A stretch of 64,000 nucleotides of DNA from Akkermansiaceae bacterium (GTDB taxonomy: Bacteria; Verrucomicrobiota; Verrucomicrobiia; Verrucomicrobiales; Akkermansiaceae), in NCBI GenBank assembly GCA_905181965.1, contig CAJIZY010000006.1, forward strand, positions 36,390 through 100,389, given 5' to 3'. Made by a program: the position numbers and the translations under genes. Under the pieces are notes generated by a model that was not told the origin of the DNA, ran no database searches, and worked only from the letters and a program-made list of their open reading frames with translations. Of this stretch, positions 1 to 9,500 are shown piece after piece. The first letter of the stretch is position 1. Every line of letters starts with the position of its first letter.

Positions 1-147
1 AAGAGGGGTGAAGTGGAAGCTCTTATGGAGAAGAATTTCGGTGAAACCCCGTTACCTTCGAGTTTTATTTTGGACAAAGAAGGAAGAATTTTGAAGGCGA
101 TGAAAGGCACTCCAACGTTATCGGATTTAAGGTCATTTACTCGGTAA
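1..147 (+). CDS. Thioredoxin/TlpA-like protein, C-terminal end only
   Basis: The reading frame is open from the left edge to TAA at 145-147 and gives 48 residues. The segment PSSFILDKEGRILKAMKG followed by a short PT-containing tail resembles the last strand-helix of TlpA/AhpC-type thioredoxin folds, where a P-[ST]-[ST]-F-x-[IL]-D-x-[ED]-G-x-I pattern is typical. The catalytic CxxC would lie outside the window, so activity cannot be judged. Its 3' end overlaps the 3' end of the convergent CRTAC1 gene by 11 bp. A different thioredoxin-fold protein is possible. Confidence 0.55.
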   Translation, partial: KRGEVEALMEKNFGETPLPSSFILDKEGRILKAMKGTPTLSDLRSFTR

Positions 148-2464
148 TCGAAATGACCGTTTCCGAGCCGGTTGGTTTATAATTGGTAATTTTTCCTGAC
201 GGCCAATGGACAGTGAGTTTCTCAAGACTGTCCTTGGGTGGGACAGTAATAAAGATCGATGGCGAATTTTGTGAAGATAGGCCTTGCCCCAGAGTTTTTT
301 GAAAAGCGCGTTTGGTTTTTGAAGTGTGGGCAATAATAATGGAGCCAGCGGCATCGCGGTTACTTTTTGTGCCGGTGAGATTGAGGCGCACGAGACGACC
401 TTTTTCGTTATTGCCGATTTCGGAGAATCGATTGCGGAAAATACGAAGGCGTGGGGATGAGGTGCTAGCAAGGGCAATATCGAGCCAGCCATCGTTGTCG
501 TAGTCGAAGAGCGCGAAAGAGCGTGAATCTTCGCTGGCATCAATTCCACTGATGAGGGAGTGGTCCTTGAAGCTACCGTTCTGAGAGATGAGGAGGCGGT
601 TACGCTCATTTCCGCTTAGCGAGTTGCTACGGTATGCGGGACCCGATGGGGAAGTTTGTTTGACGCGGAGTTGAAAATTTAGAAGCGGTGATTGCCAGGC
701 ACTAGATTGACGAAACTTTTCCGATTGTGTTGGATCAGTGAGCACGACCGTGCTCCAGAAGCAACTTCACAAATCTAGATTAGTCGCAACTGTTTTTGGG
801 GCTGAGTAATAGCCGCAGGGAACATAAAGATCGAGATGGCTATCGTTATTAAAGTCTGCGAATTGGCCCCCAAATGACCAGCCGGTACGGGTTTCATCAG
901 CATCAGGGGCGGCGACTTGCCGAAAAATTCCGTTGTCGTTCTCATAAAGGAAGTTACCCCGAGCGGACACTTTAATACGAGGATCGACCTCTCCAACTAG
1001 CTTGATGATACGATTACCGGCTTTGGAATACATGTTGGACACGAAAAGGTCGAGATCGCCATCATGATCGTAGTCACCGAGCGAAGTGCCCATCCCAAAG
1101 GCCATTTTTCCATCAGGAAAAGTTTCTTTAAAGGCTTCCGTGAAGATTGGATTAGGGGAGCCTTTTGGGGTGTCATTTCGGAGGTAAGAATCGGGCGAAA
1201 AATCGTTGCAGACGTAGAGATCGTCATCGCCATCATTGTCAAAATCTGCCCACGTAGGTTGATAGCTTTTTCGCCAAAGCTTGATCACGTCTCCGCCCGC
1301 TCGTTCGAGTCGACCATTTCCACGGTTCATTAGAAGGATATTTGCGGCACCTCTATCATCGAAATAAGGGTGTGAGCTTTGGGAGAGTTTATTGAGATGC
1401 GCTTTATCGGCAGGTGGGAGGTAATAGTCCATCCACGAGGGGTTCACGTCAGTGCCGGGAGTGTAGGTGGAGAGATAGACATCGAGAAGGCCGTCACGAT
1501 TGACATCAGTGGCACAGGCAGACACGACGAAAAATTGCTTGCCGAGGTCGGAGAGGCGTGAGGTGACATTTTCAAAGCGGCCTCCGCTGTTCTGATAATA
1601 CAGCGTCGGTTCAAGCGAGCGACAAACAAGAGCATCAGGGTCGCCATCGTTATCAAAGTCGGCAAATAGGATGAAATTAACACAGTAGCCAGGAGTGAGT
1701 CCAGATTCGAGAGTCGTGTCTCTAAATGTTCCGTTACCAAGATTGCGAAAGAGTTGTGGCTCGAGGTATCGGGCTGTGATTAAGAGATCATCGTGTCCGT
1801 CAGAGTCGTAATCGACAATGCTGACAGAGGGGTACTGGAGGGCGCTTTCCATGTCTGGGATACCCGCGTATTCCCGTTTTGGAAGGATCAATTTTTTTTC
1901 AGCGAGGGCCTGTTCTGTAATTTCGTAATGTTTAGAGCGCTGAGCTTCGTCACGGGAGTAGGAGGAGGGAATAGCCTGTTTAGTGACATCCTGAAAAAGG
2001 GCTTGCTCAGAAGCCAAAGATTGGAAGTCGAGTTGGGACCATTTGATGAGTGATGGGGATTCTTTGGGAGAAAACCAGGTGAGATTTTGTTTGGCTTGGA
2101 TTCCAATAAGAGAGCCATCTTCGTTTTTGAGGAGTCCTTCGAACTTAGTTTTTGTGATGAAGTTTTTTTCTTCATAGCTTCCTGAGAGAATACCAAAAGA
2201 CGCATTGAGCCAGGTGTAATTTGGAGCGAGGTATGGGCGCCAGGCAGGTGGGATGCGTTCAGCAGGGACGTTTTTTGAGCGGAGATCTTGAGCGAGATTT
2301 TTGAGATGAGGAGTGAGCTTGAGAACCATTTCCTCGGTTTGAACTAGGCGCGTTGCGATTTCGTCTGGCGAGGCTCCAGTCTGATCCTGTAAAGGAGGGC
2401 TTGGGCTTTCTTGGGTTTCTCTGCATGAAGCAAGAATAATGCAAAGGAAGAGTAATAGTTTCAT
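137..2464 (-). CDS. CRTAC1-family FG-GAP/ASPIC-UnbV lipoprotein, candidate selenoprotein (in-frame TGA)
   Basis: One frame runs from ATG at 2464 to TAA at 137-139, interrupted only by TGA at 767-769. Read through, it gives 775 residues with the TGA at residue 566. The N-terminus is lipoprotein-like (ILASC lipobox near residue 14). FG-GAP/VCBS repeats with Ca-binding D-x-D-x-D-G-type loops (DYDSDGHDD, DFDNDGDPD, DVNRDGLLD, DYDHDGDLD) fill residues about 215-560. After the TGA come another such loop (DYDNDGWLD) and a C-terminal ASPIC/UnbV domain (GQGLSSQ...VHWPSGK). The repeat array and its usual C-terminal domain thus lie on opposite sides of the TGA in the same frame. The local motif is DL-U-SCFW; from memory, relatives have a Cys in a DLCSFFW-like motif here. 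A strong hairpin follows the TGA. ATG overlaps the upstream regulator's stop (ATGA), implying co-transcription. The protein is presumably exported; its substrate is unknown. The alternative is a nonsense mutation. Confidence 0.75.
740..769 (-). promoter_or_regulatory. Candidate bacterial SECIS element with UGA
   Basis: On the coding strand TGA (769-767) is followed by an 11-nt spacer, then a perfect 6-bp stem GAGCAC/GTGCTC closing a 4-nt loop GGTC (740-755). The loop starts 18 nt after the UGA. Known bacterial SECIS hairpins sit immediately 3' of the UGA, with the apical loop roughly 16-37 nt away and an unpaired GU, as in E. coli fdhF (AGGUCU loop). The match in position, stem and GGU loop is what I see; SelB binding is inference. 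Confidence 0.7.
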
Positions 2465-3651
2465 CGGAGGCTGTGATTTTTACGGAAGGCTCCTGGGGTA
2501 AATCCAGTTGCTGCTTTAAAAGTTTTAGCGAAATGTTGGCGGCTGCTGAACCCAGAAAGTTGGGCTACATAATCAATCGTGTATTCCGGGTTGCCGAGAA
2601 GGCGCTTCGCCATACTTATCCTAGTCTCGACGATCGTAGCGTGGATAGAACGCCCCGTGAATTGACGGAAACGTCTTTGGAGTTCGCGTTTCGATAAAGA
2701 AACGTTTTTGACAACATCATCGACTCCGATGAGGCTGCCAGCATTACGGTTGATGAAACGGGCGGCTAGGGCAACTGCGGGGTCATTAATTGCGAGCTCG
2801 CTGGAAGAGCCTCGCACAACGAGTTTGGTTGGAGGAATAAAGATGGGGTCATCTTTGGGGGCTTTACCTTCAAGAAGCTGGTTGAGAAGACGAGCTGATC
2901 GATAACCGATCTCGTAATGAGAGGCATCGATACTGGAAAGAGTGGGATTACAGATGTTGCAGCTAACGGAATCGTTATTCACACCAACGAAGGCAATATT
3001 TTCTGGGATGGTTATACCAATTTGTTTCGCAGTTTCGATGAGGATGGGAGCAATGTGGTCACAAGAAACGAAAATCCCAATGGGGAGGGGAAGAGAGCGG
3101 AGCCAGGAGAGCGTCAATTTTTTATAAATGGCGCTCTTTGAAAAATGTAATTTGGGGACGGAGAAGGTGGATGTTTTACAACCAAGTTTTGCAGTGGCGT
3201 TCTTAAAGTGATCTCCCCTGAGGTCGGACCAACGAGTGTTTTCGATACCGCAGAATCCAAAATTGGTGAAGCCCTGTTCCCGAAGATGTTTGAAAGCGAG
3301 CTGAGCGATGCCGGCATCGTCGGTATGAACGAGGGGAATCGAACTGTCGGAGTGATCGCCTAAGATATCGACAACGGGAATTCCTTTTTCAACAAGGGCT
3401 TTAGCCCGAGAAAGAGAGTGGGTATCGTAGAGCCGGGTGATGACCCCATCGACCGGCATGTTTGGATCAAGAGGCTCAATATGAGACGGACCAGAGTTGT
3501 CTTCGTGGAGAGACCAGCTCCCGGCGTTGTGGTGAACATCCCAGCGATTAATCTCGCTTACAAACTTTGAGATGCCCAGTAGCATGTCACGTCCTGGGGC
3601 GATCGCAGTTTCGATTTCGAGTAGAATCCGCTTACGATGTTGTGATTTCAC
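2461..3651 (-). CDS. XylR-like transcriptional regulator (LacI-type sensor + AraC HTH)
   Basis: This 396-residue cytoplasmic regulator has a LacI/periplasmic-binding-like sensor domain (residues about 5-285, with HTDDAGIAQLAFKHLREQGF and FVGVNNDSVSC) followed by a C-terminal AraC/XylS double helix-turn-helix (about 295-392, ending in the family signature region YVAQLSGFSSRQHFAKTFK). This is the architecture of XylR from proteobacteria and of the many XylR-like regulators in Planctomycetes and Verrucomicrobia. It probably binds a sugar and activates or represses the operon. Its stop overlaps the ATG of the CRTAC1 gene by 4 bp, so that gene is the obvious first target. A palindromic site lies 21 bp upstream of its start. 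Confidence 0.9.
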   Translation of the reverse strand: MKSQHRKRILLEIETAIAPGRDMLLGISKFVSEINRWDVHHNAGSWSLHEDNSGPSHIEPLDPNMPVDGVITRLYDTHSLSRAKALVEKGIPVVDILGDHSDSSIPLVHTDDAGIAQLAFKHLREQGFTNFGFCGIENTRWSDLRGDHFKNATAKLGCKTSTFSVPKLHFSKSAIYKKLTLSWLRSLPLPIGIFVSCDHIAPILIETAKQIGITIPENIAFVGVNNDSVSCNICNPTLSSIDASHYEIGYRSARLLNQLLEGKAPKDDPIFIPPTKLVVRGSSSELAINDPAVALAARFINRNAGSLIGVDDVVKNVSLSKRELQRRFRQFTGRSIHATIVETRISMAKRLLGNPEYTIDYVAQLSGFSSRQHFAKTFKAATGFTPGAFRKNHSLR

Positions 3652-3991
3652 GCTAAAATTAAGAGGGTCATTGGTAGATTCTATCTAACCATTAAATAAA
3701 GAAAAATAGAGAAGATTAAAAGTAAAGGGGAGGGAAAAGGACTTTTTTTGGAAGCTATTGCGCCAGGAATTAAGGTCTTGGGTTGAAAAAAATGCACTCA
3801 GGGTAAGGGAATCAGACGACACTTTCTCTGACAATAGAATTGAAGCGAGATCGAATGGCTCACGCTCTTGGCGCTTCCTAAAGTGTGCCGAGCGGCCAGC
3901 GCATGAAAAGGAAATCGCTAAGAGTGAAATAAAAAAATGGTCGAAGAGTATGTCTGAATTGTTACACTATCTCGTTAACTCACAAGAATCC
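3652..3991. other. Intergenic region between XylR-like gene and DUF3500 gene
   Basis: This divergent intergenic region of about 340 bp holds the palindromic candidate operator at 3672-3691, a purine-rich stretch (about 3700-3750) and the leader of the DUF3500 gene. An open frame on the plus strand (from 3758) runs into that gene but does not resemble known coding sequence before the Tat signal. I see no RNA gene here. Confidence 0.5.
3672..3691. promoter_or_regulatory. Candidate operator upstream of the XylR-like regulator
   Basis: An imperfect palindrome, TGGTAGAT-TCT-ATCTAACCA, lies 21 bp upstream of the regulator's start codon. The core arms AGAT/ATCT are exact and the outer TGGT/ACCA arms match with one extra base. 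Its size (20 bp) and position fit an autoregulatory operator or activator site. No experimental motif is known to me for this protein. Confidence 0.35.
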
Positions 3992-4982
3992 ATGAAGCCA
4001 AAAACTCCCTCCCTCTCTGTTGATCGTCGTTCTTTTCTCCGCCAATCGTCTGTTGCCGCGGCAGGACTGGGATTCGGAACGATTCCTATTATTGGAATTG
4101 AAAAAGAAAAAAAGAAGCCAATAAGCCAAACAGGTTCGGTAGACCTTTTATGATTCTCTCAGCGAGGAGCAGAAGACGGCGATGTGCTTTCCTTATGATC
4201 ACAAGCTTCGCTTGAAGATTGAAAATAATTGGCTGATTACGAAGACACTCGTTGAGCATTATAACAAAGATCAACAAGCGATGATCAAGGAGATCTTCAT
4301 GGGGATTCATAGTGAGGAGTATGCTGAAAAAGTTTACGATCAGGTCGAATGGGACAGTGGCCTTGATGGTTTTGAGGGCGGGTCATCGGTGGCAATCTTT
4401 GGGACGCCGGGGACTGGAAAATTTGAGTTTGTTTTGACTGGGCGTCATTGCACGCGTCGTTGTGATGGAGATTCGAATGAAGGAACTGCTTTTGGCGGAC
4501 CTTTGTTTTATGGGCATGCAGCCGATGGCTTTAATGAGAAGCCGAATCATAAGGATAATGCCTATTGGTATCAGGCGGTTCGTGCGAACGAGGTGTATCA
4601 AATGCTTGATGGCAAGCAGCGTCAATCAGCGCTCTGTGGAAAGAGTCGCGGTGAAAAAGGTCGGGCTACCGTGAAGTTGACTGGAAAGAAAAAGGGACTT
4701 GATGGTATCCGTGTTGGCGATATGAGCGGGGATCAAAAAGGGCACGTTCGTAAAGTGCTTGGCGATCTTATGGCACCTTTCCGCGAAAAGGATTCCAAGG
4801 AGGCGCTGAAGTTGGTCGAAGCTGGAGGCTTGGATAATATTCACATGGCTTTCTACAAAGAGGAAAATATCGGGAAGGATGAGATTTGGGATGTCTGGCA
4901 GTTGGAGGGCCCAAACATGCTTTGTTACTTCCGGGGTAAACCGCACGTTCATGCCTGGATGCATATCAAGAAGCCGGTATGA
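3992..4982 (+). CDS. DUF3500 protein, Tat-exported, apparent frameshift
   Basis: From ATG 3992 the product starts with a twin-arginine signal (DRRSFLRQ then AAAGLGFG). The body matches DUF3500: FYDSLSEEQKTAMCFPYDHKLR, a central FGTPGTGKFEFVLTGRHCTRR and GPLFYGH, and a C-terminal GPNMLCYFRGKPHVHAWMH. The biochemical role of DUF3500 is not established. The signal part and the body lie in different frames: the frame changes at about 4143-4150, in a TTTT run, because frame 3 upstream is closed by TAG at 4140-4142. A one-base indel restores a protein of about 330 residues. The final TGA overlaps the next gene's ATG, so the two are translationally coupled. Confidence 0.75.
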
Positions 4983-6529
4983 TCCGGGGCTTGGTCTTCG
5001 CTGGGCTTTTGGCAGCTCATACGGTGTCCGGGCATGAGTTGACTGGGCACACTGTTTTACTTCAGCCGATCGTGTTGACTGACGATGCGGGCGATGGTGC
5101 GGCCAAGGCCACCTTGCCGGAGGAGTTGATTGATTTGCCGTTTCGTCGATGGGATCTCGATTTTCAGATTCTTGAACCAGTCGAATGGTCGCGCCGCGCA
5201 TTTAGGGATGGTGAGATTGACGTCGACGTGATCGTGAAGGCGGCGAGGGAAGAGGGTGTTTTTCGGCAGCCGCGGCGAATTGCAAATATGTTTTTCGCAC
5301 GCAAGATCAACGGGAGAGCAGCCCCAAATGGTCTTGGACAGGAGCCCGGATGGGTCACTTTTATTGCGCAGGGTGGTGATCCCCCGCTTGGGCAAGATGC
5401 CTTTGTGGTAGTACACGAGGTGACCCACAATTTGGGACTGTCTCATACTGTTGATGATGCCGAGGTGCCATCAGATATTCCTAATGTGATGGGTGATGGG
5501 GACTTTTTGGATCGCATCCGGGAAGATGGAATCACAAGGCATCAAGCTGCGACTATTTTAAAAAGCCCCTTGGTTCGCGAGACAGTAAAGTGCCTTGAGG
5601 TAGAGGAGGGACGGCGAGCATATCTCGGGGAGAGTTTTGAAGATTATTATACGGAACTCAACCGGCGCGAAGTTGAGGCGATGACTAGGAATGCGGTGGG
5701 GAAAGATTTGAAAGGTGAGGCTTTGGAAAAAGAAGCGCGGGAGAGGTTTGGAAATGCTGTGATGGGTTTTACTCCGGAAGAACGGGAAGTTCTTCTCTGG
5801 ATGGTCGGGGAGTATCGCAAGCTATTGGTGGAAGATTTTCCGCTTCTAGCCAACCAACCATGGCAGGTGGTTAAGGTGAAGAGCGATCATTGTGGGGGAT
5901 TTTGCCATACTCGTGGCTTGTCTGTGGTGATTGCTGAGGGTGCGCTTAATCGCATGGTGAACGACTATCGCCGGCACGGCAAAAGTAAGACGGCGCTTGC
6001 GGGAGCAGGAACGATTATTGTTCACGAACAAATCCATGTGCTTCAGCGGTGTTTCCCTCGAAAGTTTTCCGGTCTTTATACTGGGGCTTACGGATTAGTT
6101 GACGGAAAGGTGGGGCACGATGAGTGGGTGGCGCGCAACGAAATTCAGAATCCCGATGGACTGGAAGGAAACCGCTGGATCGTGGATTACGAGGGGAATT
6201 ATTATTGGCTAAAGACAATTCTCGATGAGAAGGATGATCCGGCGATGATGCCCGCCTCCTTCCAGGAAGCGATCATGCCTCTTCGAAAAACTGGCGAGAC
6301 CTATCGGGTGATTTGGAAAAAAGGAGGAAAGAAGCCTCAGCTCGTTAATCCAAATCTGATTAGGGACTGGAAAAAGCAGTTCCCAATCCGTGCCGGACAC
6401 GATCACCCGAATGAGATTTTTGCCTATCTTTTTCAGGCCGAGTTGACCCGGAAAATTATGGGGGAGGAACCCTCTGGTGACCCAATGACAAAGAAGACGA
6501 TGGCGTGGGCCCGGAAGGAATTGAGGTGA
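4979..6529 (+). CDS. Secreted zinc-metalloprotease-like protein with metzincin motif
   Basis: This is a 516-residue protein with a short signal peptide (FAGLLAAHTVSG). Residues 146-156 read HEVTHNLGLSH, an exact HExxHxxGxxH metzincin zinc site, followed about 20 residues later by NVMGDG, which could provide the Met-turn. A second motif, HEQIH, lies at 349-353 in a conserved-looking region preceded by HCGGFCH. Metzincins are zinc endopeptidases; I do not recognise a named family over the full length. The gene starts inside the DUF3500 stop codon (ATGA), so the two products probably act together outside the cytoplasm. Whether both HExxH motifs bind metal is unknown. Confidence 0.6.
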   Translation: MIRGLVFAGLLAAHTVSGHELTGHTVLLQPIVLTDDAGDGAAKATLPEELIDLPFRRWDLDFQILEPVEWSRRAFRDGEIDVDVIVKAAREEGVFRQPRRIANMFFARKINGRAAPNGLGQEPGWVTFIAQGGDPPLGQDAFVVVHEVTHNLGLSHTVDDAEVPSDIPNVMGDGDFLDRIREDGITRHQAATILKSPLVRETVKCLEVEEGRRAYLGESFEDYYTELNRREVEAMTRNAVGKDLKGEALEKEARERFGNAVMGFTPEEREVLLWMVGEYRKLLVEDFPLLANQPWQVVKVKSDHCGGFCHTRGLSVVIAEGALNRMVNDYRRHGKSKTALAGAGTIIVHEQIHVLQRCFPRKFSGLYTGAYGLVDGKVGHDEWVARNEIQNPDGLEGNRWIVDYEGNYYWLKTILDEKDDPAMMPASFQEAIMPLRKTGETYRVIWKKGGKKPQLVNPNLIRDWKKQFPIRAGHDHPNEIFAYLFQAELTRKIMGEEPSGDPMTKKTMAWARKELR

Positions 6530-6541
6530 TCTGGTCGGCGT

Positions 6542-9500
6542 CTATTTTACAATCATGACACCTTTCATGATAGTCCAGTGCCCGGGGTAAGAGCAGAGAA
6601 AAGGATATTCCCCAGGCTTTTTGGGAGCCATGAAGCGAAGCGTCTGAACTGTATCTTTCTTCAGGAGTTTGGTTGCGTGGAGGATACGTTTGTCGTTTGG
6701 AATGAAGCCCTTTTTTGCGGCTTCGGGATCGGCCGCCATACGATTGGCGGCCTCACCGATTTCTTGGATGGAGGTGCCTTGGTCGAGGATGAGTAGGTTG
6801 TGCTCCGTAACGTCTGGGTTTGAGAAGTGAAGACGAACCGGTTTTCCTGCTTCCACGTTAAATTTATCTTTGGTGAAGAGCAGTCGCTCGGGGATGCAGG
6901 AAATATCAATCGTTTGAAGGCTTTTTTGTGCGTCAAAAGAAGCTTCGTTAGCGTTTTTTGTTTTAGGTTCCAGCCTGTTTAGTTTTTTGAAATCCGCGAG
7001 GGCCTTTGTGATGGTGGGGGCGTGTTGCGAATCCTGCCAGTGAGGTTTCAGAGCTGAGGAATTAAGAGCGGTGCTGATCGCGTAGGCGAGGTGGGTGTCG
7101 GCTTCTTGTTCGAATATTGGCGCAAGGGTATTGATGATTGAGGACGGAGTGATTGAAGAATCCGCCCGGTTGCTATGGGAGGGGACCAGATAGGAAGCAC
7201 AGAGGACGGCTTCGCGGCGGACATGTTGGGAAGGATGGGAAATGCCGTAATGCAGAAGGCCTAGTGATTTCGAGGGTGGAAGCTCGGGAGCCCAGAAACG
7301 GAGAGGACCAAAGGCGGTAGCGGCTACGAGGTGGTTGTCGGAGCGGATGAGTTTTTCCAAGAGCTCTACGTTGGGTTGGTCGAAGGCTTGGTGGAGCCAG
7401 AGAGACTCGAGAAGATGTAGGGGGGTCTTTTGTTTTTTTGTCCAAGCTAAAAGCGGGCTGAGCACTTCTTTAGAAGACTTACTCCGGAGTTCACGCTTTG
7501 CCCAGTAGCGGGTTCGGTAGTGGGGGGACTTCAGATGGTCGAGGAGTTCGGTGATGGAGGCTTTGGCGATCTTGGGCGCGGAATCGAGTTTGGCTTTCTT
7601 GGGGATAATGCGCCAGATACGGCCTGCTTTGCGGTCGCGGCGGGGATCACGAAGAGAGTATTGGGCGTGGCCCTTGACGGGGTTATACCAATCGCAAATG
7701 TAGGCCGCGCCGCGCGGGCCGAAGCGGAAGTCGACTGGGATGAAGGAGAGATTGGTGGAGAAGATAAGGTCAAATTGATATTTTTCGGAAAAGTGGGCGG
7801 GTTCTTCATTCCAGTGGTGGAACTCGACGCGGTTGGTTGGTTTGTAGCGAACTTTGATGAAGCCACCCTGCATCTCCTTGGGCCAGAAGTCGTGGGAGAC
7901 GAAGTCTTGTCCGCAGACTCCGGAGTAGGCTTGCATCCCTCTGGCGCCCGGATGTTGGCTGGGGTAATCGGGATTTGTGGCGTGGAAGGTGGAGGCGAAG
8001 ACGGGGTGAGACGCGACGTGATTTCCGTAGGGGTCGAAGGTCACACCCCAAGGATTCGTGTTTGGGTAGGCTCCGAAGGCGGTGAGCCTTTTTGTGGAAG
8101 GGTGGTAGAGGAACCAGGAGGAGTTTTTGGCGCGGATGGGGCCGTAAGCGGTTTCGGTTTGGGAGTTGTGGAAGATTGATTCGCGGAAGAGAAGGTCTCC
8201 TCCGGGAGTCCAGGTGAAATCGTGAAGGGCGTGGTGCGAGTCCTCGCAACCGAAGCCGGTGAAGACGACTTCACGATGGTCCATTTTTCCGTCGCCATCG
8301 GTATCAGTGAGATGGGTGAGGTGGGGTTCTTCGGAGCAGAAAACACCACCATTCCCATCAAGGACAAAAGAGAGGGGGATGTGAAGGTCGTCGGCCCAAG
8401 TGGTGCACTTGTCGGCTTTGCCATCCTGATCGGTGTCTTCCAGGATGATGATCTTATCGCATGGTTTCTGACCGGGATAGATGTGCGGGTAGGTGACGGA
8501 GGTGGAGACCCAGAGGCGGCCGCGTTCGTCCCAGCGCATTTGGATGGGGCAGGCCATTTCAGGGAAGTCTTCCTCGGAAGCAAAGCAATTGACTTCGAAA
8601 CGTGGATCGATTTTGAAGGCCTTTAGTTCATCGGCTGGGGAAAGGAATTTGTTGGCTCCGCGTGACAGGAGGACGTCGTCGAGTTTTGGGAGATTGGAGT
8701 CGTCGGGTTTGACGAGTTTGCCGGTGGCGACGGTTTTGTGAATGGCAGTGTCACGACTGGCGACCATGAAATCGAAGTTCCGCATAGCGGGGAGGAAGTC
8801 GAGGTAGCCATAGGATTTGTTGCGCCCGCCGGTGTAGTAGAAGGTGTTGAGAGGGCGGTAGCGGTAGTGAAATTGGGTGGCTTTATCGACGACGAGTTGC
8901 CGGAGGCCTTCGTTGAGAGCGGTGGGGTCTTTTTCGAAAAGAGCCTTGAAAGCGATGTTAGCGAATTGGTGGTGCCCATGGATGTTGTTTTGATGGCCAT
9001 CAATGGTTCGTTGATTGAGTTTACCGGCGATGCTGCTGGCCTTGGTGCCATCAAAGACGTTGCAGAAACCGATGGAGTGCTTCTTCGCTCCTTCGGCAAG
9101 AGCTTGGGTGTAAAGTGCAAGGTTTTCGTTGTTTCGATCACCGGCATTAAGGGCAGCGATGTTTTCACTGGCTATGGGAGAAAGAAGGATGATTTTGGGG
9201 GCGGTTTTTCCGTTGTATGCTTGAGATTTGAGGTGGGTGAGGAACTTGTTGAGGCGTTCCTTGAAAGCGGGGAGGCCTTCTTTTCCACCGAAGGATTCAT
9301 TGTAGCCGTAAGCTGCAATGATGAGGTCGCTTTTGAAGTAGTGGAGGTGTTGGTCAAGGTCGCCAAAGTTATCGGGACGGGGCATGAGATCGACTTCATC
9401 AGCTGGCCACGCAAGGTTGCGAATGGTGAGCTTATGCTTTGGATGGTGCTGGTGGAGAAGAGTTTCGAGGTGACCGAAGCGTCGTTCGGCATCAAGGAGA

